A stretch of 64,000 nucleotides of DNA. It comes from Prochlorococcus marinus CUG1435 (GTDB lineage Bacteria > Cyanobacteriota > Cyanobacteriia > PCC-6307 > Cyanobiaceae). This document shows, one piece after another, positions 8,960 through 17,959 of the stretch. The notes under the pieces were generated by a model. That model searched no databases, had not been told where the DNA came from, and worked only from the letters and a program-made list of their open reading frames with translations. The DNA lies in assembly GCA_017644375.1 (NCBI GenBank), contig JAEPLP010000001.1, forward strand, positions 1,410,001-1,474,000. The letters are read 5' to 3'. The position numbers and the translations under genes are program-made. Positions within the stretch are counted from its first letter, which is position 1; every line of letters begins with the position of its first letter.

Positions 8960-9646
8960 TTATCTGACTATATTACTACTATCATTATCTAAATAGTTCA
9001 TAGCTAATTTCAATAAATGTTCAAATGAAATATTTTCTTCTTCTTTATTTATCAAATCTATTATTTTTGTTTCTTTAATAATTACTGGCAAAATATTGTT
9101 GATTTCTTTTTTCGTATAATTTAATGATTTTAAGGTTAACTGAACATCATCAAGAATTTTATTAATTTCATTATTGTCTTTAAGGCATTCTTCTTTATTT
9201 TTCTCTTCGTTAATATTATATTCATATTTAAATTTATTTTTTAATTCTAAAATTAACCTCTCGGTCATTTTTTTACCTATTCCAGGAACAGAACCTATTA
9301 AAATTTTGTTTTGTGTATTAATTGCATTGATAACTTCGCTAATAGAAAATTTATTTAACAAACCCATACCAATCTGAGATCCAATGCCTCTAATATTTAA
9401 AATTTGGATAAAGAAATTCTTTTGATCCTTAGAAGAAAATCCAAATAATAAATCGGTATCTTCCTTCTTGATATGTTTTATCCAAAGGGTAATCTTTTTA
9501 TTAGATGTGTTATTTGTTTTTAATTTAAGAAAAAACGACTCTAATATTTGAATTTCGTATCCAATTCCTTGGCAATTTATTAAAACAAAATATTTCTGAT
9601 TTGTATGCCAAAATTCAACCAGTTCTCCAGTTATCCAACTAATCAA
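8960..9646 (-). CDS. ruvA: Holliday junction DNA helicase subunit RuvA
   Basis: RuvA tetramers bind Holliday junctions and load RuvB for branch migration. The 228-residue protein starts MISWITGELVEFWH, matching the RuvA OB-fold domain. Its helix-hairpin-helix motifs are visible as LNIRGIGSQIGMGLLN and GSVPGIGKKMTERLILELK. The C-terminal RuvB-binding domain (about residues 175-220) is rich in Asn, Lys and Glu, and the protein is slightly longer than the typical 200. The start directly abuts the stop of the upstream glycine-zipper gene (9647), so the two are likely cotranscribed. Confidence 0.93.
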   Translation of the reverse strand: MISWITGELVEFWHTNQKYFVLINCQGIGYEIQILESFFLKLKTNNTSNKKITLWIKHIKKEDTDLLFGFSSKDQKNFFIQILNIRGIGSQIGMGLLNKFSISEVINAINTQNKILIGSVPGIGKKMTERLILELKNKFKYEYNINEEKNKEECLKDNNEINKILDDVQLTLKSLNYTKKEINNILPVIIKETKIIDLINKEEENISFEHLLKLAMNYLDNDSSNIVR

Positions 9647-10000
9647 TTAACCACCATCCACCTGACAACCAATTGCTGCTCCAGTTACCGCACCAAGTGG
9701 AACTGCCCACCAACGACCCTGTTTTCTAGAAATGGCACCACCTACTCCTCCACCAATTAATGCACCAGCAATCTTCCCATCAGTGCATTCATCATCTTTA
9801 ATTTTCTCCGCTTTTGCTCCTCCACAAGGTATTTCTACATCTACTTCATAACTTTTTACATAGCCTGGATTTGATTTCGTTCCAGGAATATATTCTTCTC
9901 TATATTCAGTCCTGGTACAAGTTACTGATTTTGGAGTTGTTGCATAAACCTGAAGAATAGGAGAAAAACACAACAAAAATGCTAAATAGAAAAATTTCAC
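9647..10000 (-). CDS. secreted glycine-zipper protein, function unknown
   Basis: This 117-residue protein has a clear signal peptide (residues 1-20, hydrophobic core FYLAFLLCFSPIL ending in VYA). A middle region with several Cys (CTRTEYREEYIPG) follows. The C-terminal glycine zipper, IAGALIGGGVGGAIS and GAVTGAAIGC, resembles YMGG/17-kDa surface-antigen modules that insert into membranes. No lipobox Cys is visible right after the signal sequence, so it is probably periplasmic or outer-membrane associated rather than a lipoprotein. It abuts ruvA with no gap, which looks like operon packing rather than shared function. Confidence 0.65.
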   Translation of the reverse strand: MKFFYLAFLLCFSPILQVYATTPKSVTCTRTEYREEYIPGTKSNPGYVKSYEVDVEIPCGGAKAEKIKDDECTDGKIAGALIGGGVGGAISRKQGRWWAVPLGAVTGAAIGCQVDGG

Positions 10001-10026
10001 TGGAATTTTTATTCTTTTTTTATATT

Positions 10027-10917
10027 CTATGTCCTTTTGATTATTTTGGAAGTAGATATAATAGTTCCTAATAAAACCAGCGAAGCACCTAATAAAAAAT
10101 TTATATTTATAATCTCATTAAAAAATAGAATGCCCCATATTGAACCAAATAAAACTTGTAAATAATTAATTATTGATGCTTCAGAAGCAGGTAAATTTTT
10201 TAATCCTATAGTTAAGAAAGTCTGACCTAATTGAGTGAATAAGCCAATTCCTATTATCCAAACTAATTCACTCCAATTTGGGGTAACCCAATTGATTAAT
10301 ACAATTGGCAATAGAGTTATAAAAGAAACAAGTGGAAAATATTCAATAATTACATAAATATTTTCAGTAAATGAAAGTTTCTTAACTGTGACGTAAGCTA
10401 ATGCGGTGCAGATTGCTCCAAAAAATGCTATCAGAATCGAAATAATTTCAATTTCAACGTTTATATTTGATAATTGGCTTGGATTCAATATTACTAATAT
10501 TCCAATCCAGGCAATAATTAAAGCAAAAATTATATTACGCGTTATTTTTTCATTTATAAATATGCCAGCAAATATAGATATAAAAATAGGATATGTGTAC
10601 TGAATGACTGTAGATATACTAAGAGGCATATTTCTTATAGCGTAAAAAATACAAACTAAAGCTAAAGTTCCTAAAAAACCTCTTAAGATAAGTAATGGTT
10701 TATTTTTCCCCCAAGGATTTATATTTTTTATTTTAATTATTAATAATGTAATTATTAAACTTAACAATGATCTGAATAAAACTAATTCATAAATAGGTAT
10801 CCTTTTATCAATATTTTTTACGCACAAAGTCATCAAACTGAAGAAGAATGAGGCAAATACCAAATTATACTTTTTCAATGAATCAAGTTTTTTTTCTAAT
10901 TCTTCGACATTTATCAT
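10027..10917 (-). CDS. EamA/DMT-family transporter (RhaT-like permease)
   Basis: This is an inner-membrane protein of 296 residues with about ten predicted hydrophobic segments arranged as two EamA repeats. The first includes LRGFLGTLALVCIFYAIRNM and the second the GLFTQLGQTFLTIGLKN block, which are typical of drug/metabolite transporters. The family exports amino acids, nucleosides or other metabolites, and the substrate cannot be read from sequence. It diverges from dnaG across 95 bases and precedes the glycine-zipper gene with a 26-base gap. Confidence 0.88.
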   Translation of the reverse strand: MINVEELEKKLDSLKKYNLVFASFFFSLMTLCVKNIDKRIPIYELVLFRSLLSLIITLLIIKIKNINPWGKNKPLLILRGFLGTLALVCIFYAIRNMPLSISTVIQYTYPIFISIFAGIFINEKITRNIIFALIIAWIGILVILNPSQLSNINVEIEIISILIAFFGAICTALAYVTVKKLSFTENIYVIIEYFPLVSFITLLPIVLINWVTPNWSELVWIIGIGLFTQLGQTFLTIGLKNLPASEASIINYLQVLFGSIWGILFFNEIININFLLGASLVLLGTIISTSKIIKRT

Positions 10918-11012
10918 TTTAAAAAATAATTTTATTGTGAAATTAAGTAGATTCTTATTTGATTTTGACCTATAACAAATAAATCATTATTTATTTTTCG
11001 ATAATAATCTCA

Positions 11013-13046
11013 ATGGTTCATTCTATACACCCAAGAACTATTCAAGAGGTTAAGGAAAAAGCAGATATTGTTGACGTTATATCTGAACATATTGTTCTTA
11101 AGAAGAAAGGCAAGGAATTTGTTGGGATTTGCCCTTTTCATGATGATACTAAGCCATCTATGACAGTATCACCTAGTAAACAATTCTATTATTGTTTTTC
11201 TTGTGGTGCTGGTGGTAACTCTATTAAATTTTTAATGGAATTTACTCGTGCAAATTTTTCAGATGTTGTACTTTCTCTCGCTAAAAAAAATAATATTAAT
11301 GTTGAAAATCTCGAGGGTCCCCAAATAGAAGCCTATAAAAAACAATTATCTAGAAAGGAAGAGCTTTATAAAATATTAAGATTCACTAAAAATTGGTTTA
11401 AGTCTCAATTAAATAATTCTCTTGGTGTTGACGCTATGAAATATTTAACATCAAAGAGAAACTTGAGTAATAAGATTATTGATAACTTTGAATTAGGTTT
11501 TGCCCCAAATTCATGGAATGATTTATTTAATTATCTATCCAAAGTAGAAAAATTTCCTATCAATTTAATATTAGCTTCAGGCCTTGCAATTTCTAAAGAT
11601 AATTCTGACAAGATTTATGATCGTTTTAGAAATAGATTAATTGTTCCAATACATGATATGCAGGGAAGAGTAGTTGCTTTTGGAGGAAGATCTCTTGATG
11701 GTCAGGAACCTAAATACCTTAATTCTCCTGAATCAGAGATATTTGAAAAGGGTAAAATGTTGTTTGCATTCGAAAAAGCTTCTAGCAATATTAGGAAAAG
11801 AGATAAAGCTATTATTGTTGAAGGCTACTTTGATGTTATTTCTCTTCATTCAAAGGGTATTACTAATTCTGTGGCTTCTCTCGGTACCGCATTAAATAAG
11901 TATCAAATTTCTCAACTATGTAGATGTACAGATAATAAAAATATTATTTTGAATTTTGATTCTGATAATGCAGGTATTTTAGCTACAAAAAGAGTAATTA
12001 AAGAAGTCGAGAGTCTATCCATTCATGATCAAATTAATCTTAAGATACTTCAACTAAGTGATTTTAAAGATCCTGACGAATATTTAAATAGTCATACTCC
12101 TGAAGATTATTTTAATTTAATTGATAATTCATCTTTTTGGATTGATTGGGAGATTGATCAGATCTTTAAAGATAAAGATTTAACAAAGTCTGAAATTTTC
12201 CAGAGCGTTATTTCGTCATTGGTAAAATTGTTGAGTAAACTACCTCAATCATCAACCAGAACTCATTATCTACAAAAAGTTTCCGAAAAATTAAGTAAGG
12301 GACAAGCTAGGTTAGCAATTCAGTTTGAACAAGATTTAAGAAATCAAGTAAAGGGATTTCGTTGGCATGGTAGATCAAAAAAATTTGAACAACCAAATGA
12401 AATTTCCCGACGTGAGAAAAATGAATCGGAAATAATTTTTTATTATTTACATTGTCCAGATCTTAGGCTATTTATTCGTGATGAATTTCTCAAAAGAGAA
12501 ATTAATGGTTTTAATACTAGTTATATTCAAAGTTTATGGGAAGCTATTTCAAAAATTGAACAAAATAATTTAGGTCTAAACTACTTAAATGATTTAAAAC
12601 AATCAAATAGTCAAAATCTTCAAAAAGATTTTTCTTCTATTAACTTAATTTCACTTCTGCCTGATTACTTAGCTGTCAATAATCCTGAATCATCAAATAA
12701 AATTAATATTTTTATTAATCCAAATGAGTTGTTTTTAACATTGTTGAGTAATCCTAAAGACAATTTACTAGGAACATTATCACTTCTTGAGAAATATAAT
12801 TCTCTTAAAAGATGTAGACACTTAATCGAATCTTGGGGATCTCAAAGATTAAAAACTTTAGAAAATTGTATATCTATTTTAATTGATAATCCTTCTTCAG
12901 GTTCTTCAAATACAAATAAAGAGATAGATGATCTTTTTAAAGATTTAAACTCAGATGCTATCAAATTTCAGGAATTATATTACTTAGAAAGGCAACATAT
13001 TAATTTTTTAGATAAACAGCGTTGTGGCAATTTCATCGCTAGTTAA
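11013..13046 (+). CDS. dnaG: DNA primase
   Basis: DnaG synthesises RNA primers at the replication fork. The 677-residue protein has an N-terminal CHC2 zinc finger (ICPFHDDTKPSM then YYCFSCGAGG). The catalytic core has the TOPRIM domain (IIVEGYFDVISLHSKG, then NFDSDNAG), and the long C-terminal helicase-interaction region is divergent and Asn/Lys-rich. Start ATG 11013 gives the usual MVHSIHPRTIQEVKEKADIV opening. It converges on the HExxH gene, leaving 16 bases between stops. Confidence 0.96.
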   Translation: MVHSIHPRTIQEVKEKADIVDVISEHIVLKKKGKEFVGICPFHDDTKPSMTVSPSKQFYYCFSCGAGGNSIKFLMEFTRANFSDVVLSLAKKNNINVENLEGPQIEAYKKQLSRKEELYKILRFTKNWFKSQLNNSLGVDAMKYLTSKRNLSNKIIDNFELGFAPNSWNDLFNYLSKVEKFPINLILASGLAISKDNSDKIYDRFRNRLIVPIHDMQGRVVAFGGRSLDGQEPKYLNSPESEIFEKGKMLFAFEKASSNIRKRDKAIIVEGYFDVISLHSKGITNSVASLGTALNKYQISQLCRCTDNKNIILNFDSDNAGILATKRVIKEVESLSIHDQINLKILQLSDFKDPDEYLNSHTPEDYFNLIDNSSFWIDWEIDQIFKDKDLTKSEIFQSVISSLVKLLSKLPQSSTRTHYLQKVSEKLSKGQARLAIQFEQDLRNQVKGFRWHGRSKKFEQPNEISRREKNESEIIFYYLHCPDLRLFIRDEFLKREINGFNTSYIQSLWEAISKIEQNNLGLNYLNDLKQSNSQNLQKDFSSINLISLLPDYLAVNNPESSNKINIFINPNELFLTLLSNPKDNLLGTLSLLEKYNSLKRCRHLIESWGSQRLKTLENCISILIDNPSSGSSNTNKEIDDLFKDLNSDAIKFQELYYLERQHINFLDKQRCGNFIAS

Positions 13047-13062
13047 TATAAAAAATTTTAAT

Positions 13063-13530
13063 TTATAGGCAGTATTTTTTAATCAAGTTTTTAACTTTTT
13101 TGGGTTTATCTTCAAGAACATAAGCTTCTACTTCTTTCGCATAAGTCCCAGAAAAATTTGAACTAGAGAACTCTAATGCTTTTCTTTTACTTTGATGCAA
13201 TTTGCTTTCTAATTTTTTGATATCCCCTATTGTTTTATTGTTATTACATTTTTGTATCGCATGAGTTGCTTCGTGTCTTAATGCTTTTCTTATCGCCCTT
13301 TCTGTTTTGAAGCTATCTTTATTTGGTTGTTGATTCTTATTTCTATAATTTGTTTTCCTTTTTGCGTTTTCAGTACATATTATTATTTTATTTTCTTTAA
13401 AATTATGTAGTCCTTTTATTTCTTTGTTTAATAGACATTCAATTTTATTTTCTTCAACTATGTAGTTTGCTTTAATTAATAAGTTAAGAATCTCTTTATC
13501 TAATTTGCTTAAAAATAATATAAATTCCAT
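13063..13530 (-). CDS. small HExxH protein, putative zinc metallopeptidase, in the umuDC operon
   Basis: I cannot assign this 155-residue cytoplasmic protein to a named family with certainty. It has no signal peptide or membrane helix. A classic zinc-peptidase motif lies at residues 86-90 (LRHEATHAIQKC). A possible third ligand Glu follows in AKEVEAYVLED (about 132-141). The Cys five residues after the motif and the downstream acidic block resemble ATP23-type peptidases, which is only a pattern resemblance. It starts 10 bases after umuC stops, on the same strand and behind the same LexA-like operator, so SOS induction is inferred. Many Lys and Asn reflect base composition. Confidence 0.6.
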   Translation of the reverse strand: MEFILFLSKLDKEILNLLIKANYIVEENKIECLLNKEIKGLHNFKENKIIICTENAKRKTNYRNKNQQPNKDSFKTERAIRKALRHEATHAIQKCNNNKTIGDIKKLESKLHQSKRKALEFSSSNFSGTYAKEVEAYVLEDKPKKVKNLIKKYCL

Positions 13531-13540
13531 TCTATTTTGT

Positions 13541-14827
13541 TTACTTCACTATAGTTGGAATTTGTTCTATATCAGTTGTAGATGAGCGACTTAAGAAATT
13601 CTTATTCATCTTCCAACTTTGTGGATTTTTTGTAATGGCCCATGTAATTGCATTGTTATTAAATCTTTTATTTAATAAATCAATCGTTCTCATAAGATTT
13701 GCAGATTTTTTTAAGTCTTCCTGAGATTTGTAATTGATAACTGATTGCTGTAAATATTCGCTATTAGTTAAATCCTGCATTAAAACACCAGCTTTTGAGA
13801 ATTTATATTCGGGATTATAAATTTCTTCAGATAATTCAACTACTATTTTTAAAATTTTATTTGTGTCATCTGTTGCATTTGTAAGTTTTCTATGAGCACT
13901 TCTTTGATAATTTTGACTTGAATATTTACTGGTTCTGGCAAACACTCTAATATCAGATGATTGCAAATTCTGACTTCTCATTTTTTCAGAGGCTTTTATT
14001 GCGTGAGTTGCCAGTGCTTGAGTTAAGTCTTCTAATTTTGTGATAGGCGTGCCGAAACTCCTGCTCACCTGAATTTCTTTTTTTGATTTCTTGTTTTTTT
14101 CTATGGGCAGGCATCTATGGCCTTTCAGTTCTAATTGCAGTCTTTTCCCTACGATGCCTAATTTCTTAATGATTTCATTTTCTTCCATATCTCTTAGTTC
14201 TCTCGCATTTTTAATACCTTTACTTTGCAACCAATTAGAGGTTTGTTTCCCGACTCCCCATATCTTATCTATACTAATTCTTTTCAAATAATTATTCTCA
14301 TTTTCGGTTCTAGCTAAATCAAATATTCCAGCTGAATAATCAATATTTTTAGCTAGTTTATTAGCAATTTTTGCTCTTACTTTATTTTCTCCTATTCCTA
14401 CTGTTATGGTAATCCCTAGATTCTGATATATTAATGATCTTATGCTTCTTGCCCAAGGATATAGATTTTCATCATTAGGTCTAGAAATCGAGACGAATGC
14501 TTCGTCAATAGAATAAATTTCTATCTGTTCACAGTAATTTTTCAGTAAATTCATTAGCCTTCTGCTCATATCCCCATAAAGTGAGTAGTTTGAGCTTAAG
14601 ACTGCTACCTCTAATTTATTTAGTCTTTCTTTGACCTTAAAATAAGGAGTTCCCATTTTAATTTTTAAAGCTCGCGCTTCAGGGCTTCTTGCAATGATAC
14701 ATCCGTCATTATTAGATAAAATTACTACTGGTTTATTTCTCAAATGAGGATTAATATTTTGTTCACATGATGCGTAAAAATTATTAGCATCTATAAGAGC
14801 TATTGCATCAATATTTGAAATTCTCAT
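13541..14827 (-). CDS. umuC: DNA polymerase V catalytic subunit, Y-family translesion polymerase
   Basis: This 428-residue Y-family polymerase copies past DNA damage. The palm motif IALIDANNFYASCEQ is at the N-terminus and the second catalytic motif is YSIDEAFVSISR. The helix-hairpin-helix region is WGVGKQTSNWLQSKGI, and a little-finger domain follows (SRSFGTPITKLEDL). The length matches E. coli UmuC (422). Its ATG overlaps the end of umuD by four bases, the standard umuDC arrangement. Activity should require RecA-stimulated UmuD' from the neighbouring gene. Confidence 0.94.
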   Translation of the reverse strand: MRISNIDAIALIDANNFYASCEQNINPHLRNKPVVILSNNDGCIIARSPEARALKIKMGTPYFKVKERLNKLEVAVLSSNYSLYGDMSRRLMNLLKNYCEQIEIYSIDEAFVSISRPNDENLYPWARSIRSLIYQNLGITITVGIGENKVRAKIANKLAKNIDYSAGIFDLARTENENNYLKRISIDKIWGVGKQTSNWLQSKGIKNARELRDMEENEIIKKLGIVGKRLQLELKGHRCLPIEKNKKSKKEIQVSRSFGTPITKLEDLTQALATHAIKASEKMRSQNLQSSDIRVFARTSKYSSQNYQRSAHRKLTNATDDTNKILKIVVELSEEIYNPEYKFSKAGVLMQDLTNSEYLQQSVINYKSQEDLKKSANLMRTIDLLNKRFNNNAITWAITKNPQSWKMNKNFLSRSSTTDIEQIPTIVK

Positions 14828-15240
14828 AAATAGCTATGTATTGAATAAATAACAACCCCCCATATCTGTACATCAATATGGTTTTTAAATATAAAATCAG
14901 GATAATTATGATTTTCTGCTTTTAAATATAATTCATTATTTTTTATAGATAATCTTTTTATTGTAAATTCTCCGTCTATCATTGCAATGATGATATTCCC
15001 TGGCCTGGCTGTTAAGCTCTTGTCTACGATTATTAAATCTTTATCTTTAATTCCTGCATTTATCATTGAGTCACCTTTAACTCTAAGAAAAAAAGTGCTA
15101 AACGGATTAGATATTAAATGTTCGTTTAAATCAATATTTTCTTCTGTATAGTCATCTGCAGGAGAAGGAAACCCTGCTGATACCGAATCAGTTAATAAGG
15201 GGATTTTAAATTTTTTAGTAGTTGAATCAAAAGAATCCAA
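14824..15240 (-). CDS. umuD: UmuD, self-cleaving polymerase V accessory protein (S24 peptidase fold)
   Basis: This 138-residue LexA-like protein is cleaved to UmuD' in the presence of RecA filaments. The cleavage site is the Ala-Gly at residues 22-23 (SVSAGFPSPADDY). The catalytic Ser is 58 in VKGDSMINAGI and Lys is 95 in EFTIKRL. The length matches E. coli UmuD (139). The only usable start is TTG 15240, with no Shine-Dalgarno and only a few bases from the predicted transcription start, so the transcript may be nearly leaderless. It heads an operon with umuC and the HExxH gene. Confidence 0.92.
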   Translation of the reverse strand: MDSFDSTTKKFKIPLLTDSVSAGFPSPADDYTEENIDLNEHLISNPFSTFFLRVKGDSMINAGIKDKDLIIVDKSLTARPGNIIIAMIDGEFTIKRLSIKNNELYLKAENHNYPDFIFKNHIDVQIWGVVIYSIHSYL

Positions 15241-15251
15241 GTTTAAATTAA

Positions 15252-15283
15252 TAGTATATATGTACTATATAGCAAAAAATCAA
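15252..15283 (-). promoter_or_regulatory. umuD promoter with LexA-type SOS box over the -10 element
   Basis: On the minus strand a -35 TTGATT (15278-15283) is followed after 17 bases by -10 TATATA (15255-15260). A 16-base near-palindrome TAGTACATATATACTA (15252-15267) covers the -10. It matches the cyanobacterial LexA pattern RGTACN3DGTWCB with one mismatch in either orientation. Its position over the -10 of umuDC is exactly where a repressor site is expected. lexA itself is not in this window. Confidence 0.75.
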
Positions 15284-15338
15284 AAAATAGTTAGTTATTA
15301 AACTTTTATAGATTAATTTTAGATTGAATCTAATCTTT

Positions 15339-15755
15339 TTAAGAACGATGATAAGGGGAATTGTTAGATATAGAAATAGCTCTATAGATTTGCTCGATTA
15401 GGATTAATCTAGCTAATTCATGAGGAAAAGTTAAAGGAGATAGGCTTAGTACAAGATCTGATTTTTCTTTTATATCTAAATTAACTCCATCAGTATCACC
15501 GATTAAGAAATTAATTTTTTTATTTTTAAAACTCAAGAGTAAGGAACATAGTTCAACTGAATTAAACTGTTTCCCTTCTTCACTTAGGCAGATAATAATA
15601 TTGTTATTGGATCTAAGATTATTTAAATTAAAAGTCTTTAACTCATTAATGACAAGTTCAGGCATTCTTTTTTTGTATTGATTAATTCCATCTCTAATCC
15701 AAAGTTTCTTTATTTTGCCGATAGCATAAATTGCTAATCTATTACTGTGAAGCAT
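15339..15755 (-). CDS. rlmH: 23S rRNA pseudouridine-1915 N3-methyltransferase
   Basis: RlmH is a homodimeric SPOUT methylase acting on pseudouridine 1915 of helix 69 in assembled ribosomes. The 138-residue protein shows the SAM-binding knot region [16 protein letters not shown] and the conserved [17 protein letters not shown]. The diagnostic C-terminal tail YHRS is also present (E. coli ends YHRE). It follows an unknown gene on the minus strand with 19 bases between. The downstream umuD has its own promoter. Confidence 0.92.
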   Translation of the reverse strand: MLHSNRLAIYAIGKIKKLWIRDGINQYKKRMPELVINELKTFNLNNLRSNNNIIICLSEEGKQFNSVELCSLLLSFKNKKINFLIGDTDGVNLDIKEKSDLVLSLSPLTFPHELARLILIEQIYRAISISNNSPYHRS

Positions 15756-15774
15756 AAGTAAATATTAAAACTAA

Positions 15775-16107
15775 TTATTCATCAAGAAGATAATTAAATT
15801 CATCATATAGTTCCTCTTCGATTGTTAATTTCTTGGATAAATTATGTTTTTTAGCATTCATATTAATTTGATTAATCTCACTTTCTCTTAATGAGTTATT
15901 AATGTTAGAAGTCTCTTCTAAAGATTCTGAATTATCAATTAACGAATAAAAAATTTTATTGGGATCTTCTGAATTAAGTGGATTGATAATTAAATTATCA
16001 TTATTAGTTAAATTTGTGTAATTATTTATATTTTTACTTTCGTTATTTAAATTTTTCTTTTTTTTAAATTTATTGAGTTTATCTAAATTTTTTTTTGATA
16101 AGCTCAT
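15775..16107 (-). CDS. hypothetical protein, Asn/Lys-rich, low complexity
   Basis: I do not recognise this 110-residue protein. It is very rich in Asn, Lys, Leu and Glu, lacks Cys and Trp, and has no membrane segment or signal peptide. It is probably largely disordered, with a short acidic helical tail (EEELYDEFNYLLDE) that is the most likely conserved part. It is divergent from rsmA across 56 bases and lies 19 bases upstream of rlmH, suggesting cotranscription. The ATG at 16107 begins MSLSKKNLDKLNKF. Confidence 0.6.
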   Translation of the reverse strand: MSLSKKNLDKLNKFKKKKNLNNESKNINNYTNLTNNDNLIINPLNSEDPNKIFYSLIDNSESLEETSNINNSLRESEINQINMNAKKHNLSKKLTIEEELYDEFNYLLDE

Positions 16108-16163
16108 GATATAAAGTATTAAATAAATTCATATTTAATTTAAACATATTATTTATCTTTTAG

Positions 16164-16988
16164 ATGAATTCTAAAAACTATCATCAAAAAAAAAGATTTG
16201 GACAACACTGGTTGGTAAATAAAAAAATATTAGAAAAAATTAAAGAAATTGCTGTTCTTAATGAAAATGACTTTATTTTAGAAATTGGTCCTGGTAAAGG
16301 AGCTTTAACATCTAAGTTGTTAGATTCAGAAATTAAAAAATTACATGCAATTGAATTAGATAAAGATTTAATAAATTTATTAAATGATAAATTCAATAAT
16401 AATGATAAGTTTTCACTGCAGCAGGGAGATATTCTTTCTGTAAATTTAGATTCGATTAATAAGAAGATTACAAAAGTGATTGCAAATATTCCTTACAATA
16501 TAACTGGTCCAATATTGGATATTTTCATAGGTCGATTGGGCATTATAAAAAACTATAATTACGAAAAAATAATATTTTTGATGCAGAAAGACGTGGTAGA
16601 TAGGATTTTGTCAAAAGAAGGTAGTCCCAATGCTGGTGCGCTTAGTATAAGAATGCAACTATTATCAAAAATAAAAAGAATATGTGATGTGCCGCCTTCA
16701 TCATTTAGTCCGCCTCCAAAAGTTTTTTCTTCTTTAGTCGTTTTCGAACCAATTAAAAATGATTTAAGATTAGACATTAGTCTAGAAAAATATATAGATA
16801 AACTTCTTCGAATTTCATTTAATTCAAGAAGAAAAATGCTTAGAAATACTCTTAATTCAATACTTTCAAATGAAGAGATAAATGAATTATCTGAATCTTC
16901 AAAAGTTTGTTTTAATTTAAGACCACAAGATATTTCAATTGACCAATGGATTAAGCTTGCAGAAAATTGTATTAAAATTAAAAAATAA
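16164..16988 (+). CDS. rsmA: 16S rRNA (adenine1518/1519-N6) dimethyltransferase
   Basis: RsmA (KsgA) dimethylates two adjacent adenosines near the 3' end of 16S rRNA. The 274-residue protein opens with the hallmark [20 protein letters not shown] motif I is [16 protein letters not shown], and the catalytic [13 protein letters not shown] corresponds to NLPY. The C-terminal small domain contains [13 protein letters not shown]. It heads a plus-strand run, with ispE starting 12 bases after its stop, an rsmA-ispE pairing common in cyanobacteria. Confidence 0.95.
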   Translation: MNSKNYHQKKRFGQHWLVNKKILEKIKEIAVLNENDFILEIGPGKGALTSKLLDSEIKKLHAIELDKDLINLLNDKFNNNDKFSLQQGDILSVNLDSINKKITKVIANIPYNITGPILDIFIGRLGIIKNYNYEKIIFLMQKDVVDRILSKEGSPNAGALSIRMQLLSKIKRICDVPPSSFSPPPKVFSSLVVFEPIKNDLRLDISLEKYIDKLLRISFNSRRKMLRNTLNSILSNEEINELSESSKVCFNLRPQDISIDQWIKLAENCIKIKK

Positions 16989-17000
16989 AAATATAAGTAT

Positions 17001-17936
17001 ATGCAAGATTTAGCTAAAACGAAAATTAATATAAAATCTCCCGCCAAAATAAATTTGCACCTTGAAGTTATTGGTAAAAGAGAGGATGGATTTCATGAGT
17101 TAGCAATGATTATGCAAAATATCGATCTTGCTGATTATTTAGAATTTGAAATTAATAATAAAGGTTTAATTAAACTTGAGTCTGATTGTAATGATTTAAG
17201 CTTATCTGATGATAACTTAATTGTTAAAGCGGCAAATCTATTAAGGAAAAAATCAAATATAGATTACGGTGCGAATATATTTTTAAGAAAAAATATTCCA
17301 ATTGGCGCAGGTTTAGCTGGTGGATCCAGTAATGCAGCAGCAACATTAATTGGTCTTAATAAGTTATGGGATTTGAACTTAGATCAAGAAACATTATGTT
17401 CATTAGCATCAACTTTAGGATCTGATATTCCCTTTTTTATAAATGGTGGTATTCAATTATGTTTTGGAAGAGGAGAAATTTTGGAGAAATTAGATTCAAA
17501 CTTTGAATATGGAGTAATTCTTTTAAAAAATCGAAATGTATCAGTATCTACAGCTGAAACCTATAAAAAATATAGTAATAGATTTTGTGATCAATATCTT
17601 ACTGATAGAGAAATGATTGAGAATATAAGAAAAAATTTAAGAGATAATGGTTTAAATAACTTAAATTTTAATAATCAAAATTTATCTATTAAAAATGATT
17701 TGCAGTTAGTTGTTGAAAATGAAAATGATTCTGTAAAGCAGGCATTATATTTACTTTCTAAATTAGAAAATTGTCTCACATTTTCAATGAGTGGATCAGG
17801 ACCTACATGCTTTGCAATCTTTAAAGATATAGAGATTGCTAAAAAAGAATTAACTGCAAATTATAAATTATTTAGAAATAAAGGTTATGATTCATGGGTT
17901 TGCACTTTCCTTGAAAAGGGAATAACATTCATATAA
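17001..17936 (+). CDS. ispE: 4-diphosphocytidyl-2-C-methyl-D-erythritol kinase
   Basis: IspE phosphorylates CDP-methylerythritol in the MEP pathway, which feeds carotenoid and phytol synthesis. This 311-residue GHMP kinase opens SPAKINLHLEVIGKREDGFHE. Its ATP-binding loop is PIGAGLAGGSSNAAATLIGL and the C-terminal GHMP motif is MSGSGPTCFAIF. It is cotranscribed with rsmA (12-base gap). Another MEP gene, dxs, is in this window at 40.6 kb but separate. Confidence 0.95.
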   Translation: MQDLAKTKINIKSPAKINLHLEVIGKREDGFHELAMIMQNIDLADYLEFEINNKGLIKLESDCNDLSLSDDNLIVKAANLLRKKSNIDYGANIFLRKNIPIGAGLAGGSSNAAATLIGLNKLWDLNLDQETLCSLASTLGSDIPFFINGGIQLCFGRGEILEKLDSNFEYGVILLKNRNVSVSTAETYKKYSNRFCDQYLTDREMIENIRKNLRDNGLNNLNFNNQNLSIKNDLQLVVENENDSVKQALYLLSKLENCLTFSMSGSGPTCFAIFKDIEIAKKELTANYKLFRNKGYDSWVCTFLEKGITFI

Positions 17937-17959
17937 ATTTTTTTATACAAAATTTTATT

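Noticed and set aside
13063-15300. Mobile element or phage origin of the umuDC block
   Set aside because: No integrase, repeats, tRNA insertion or composition shift is visible around it.
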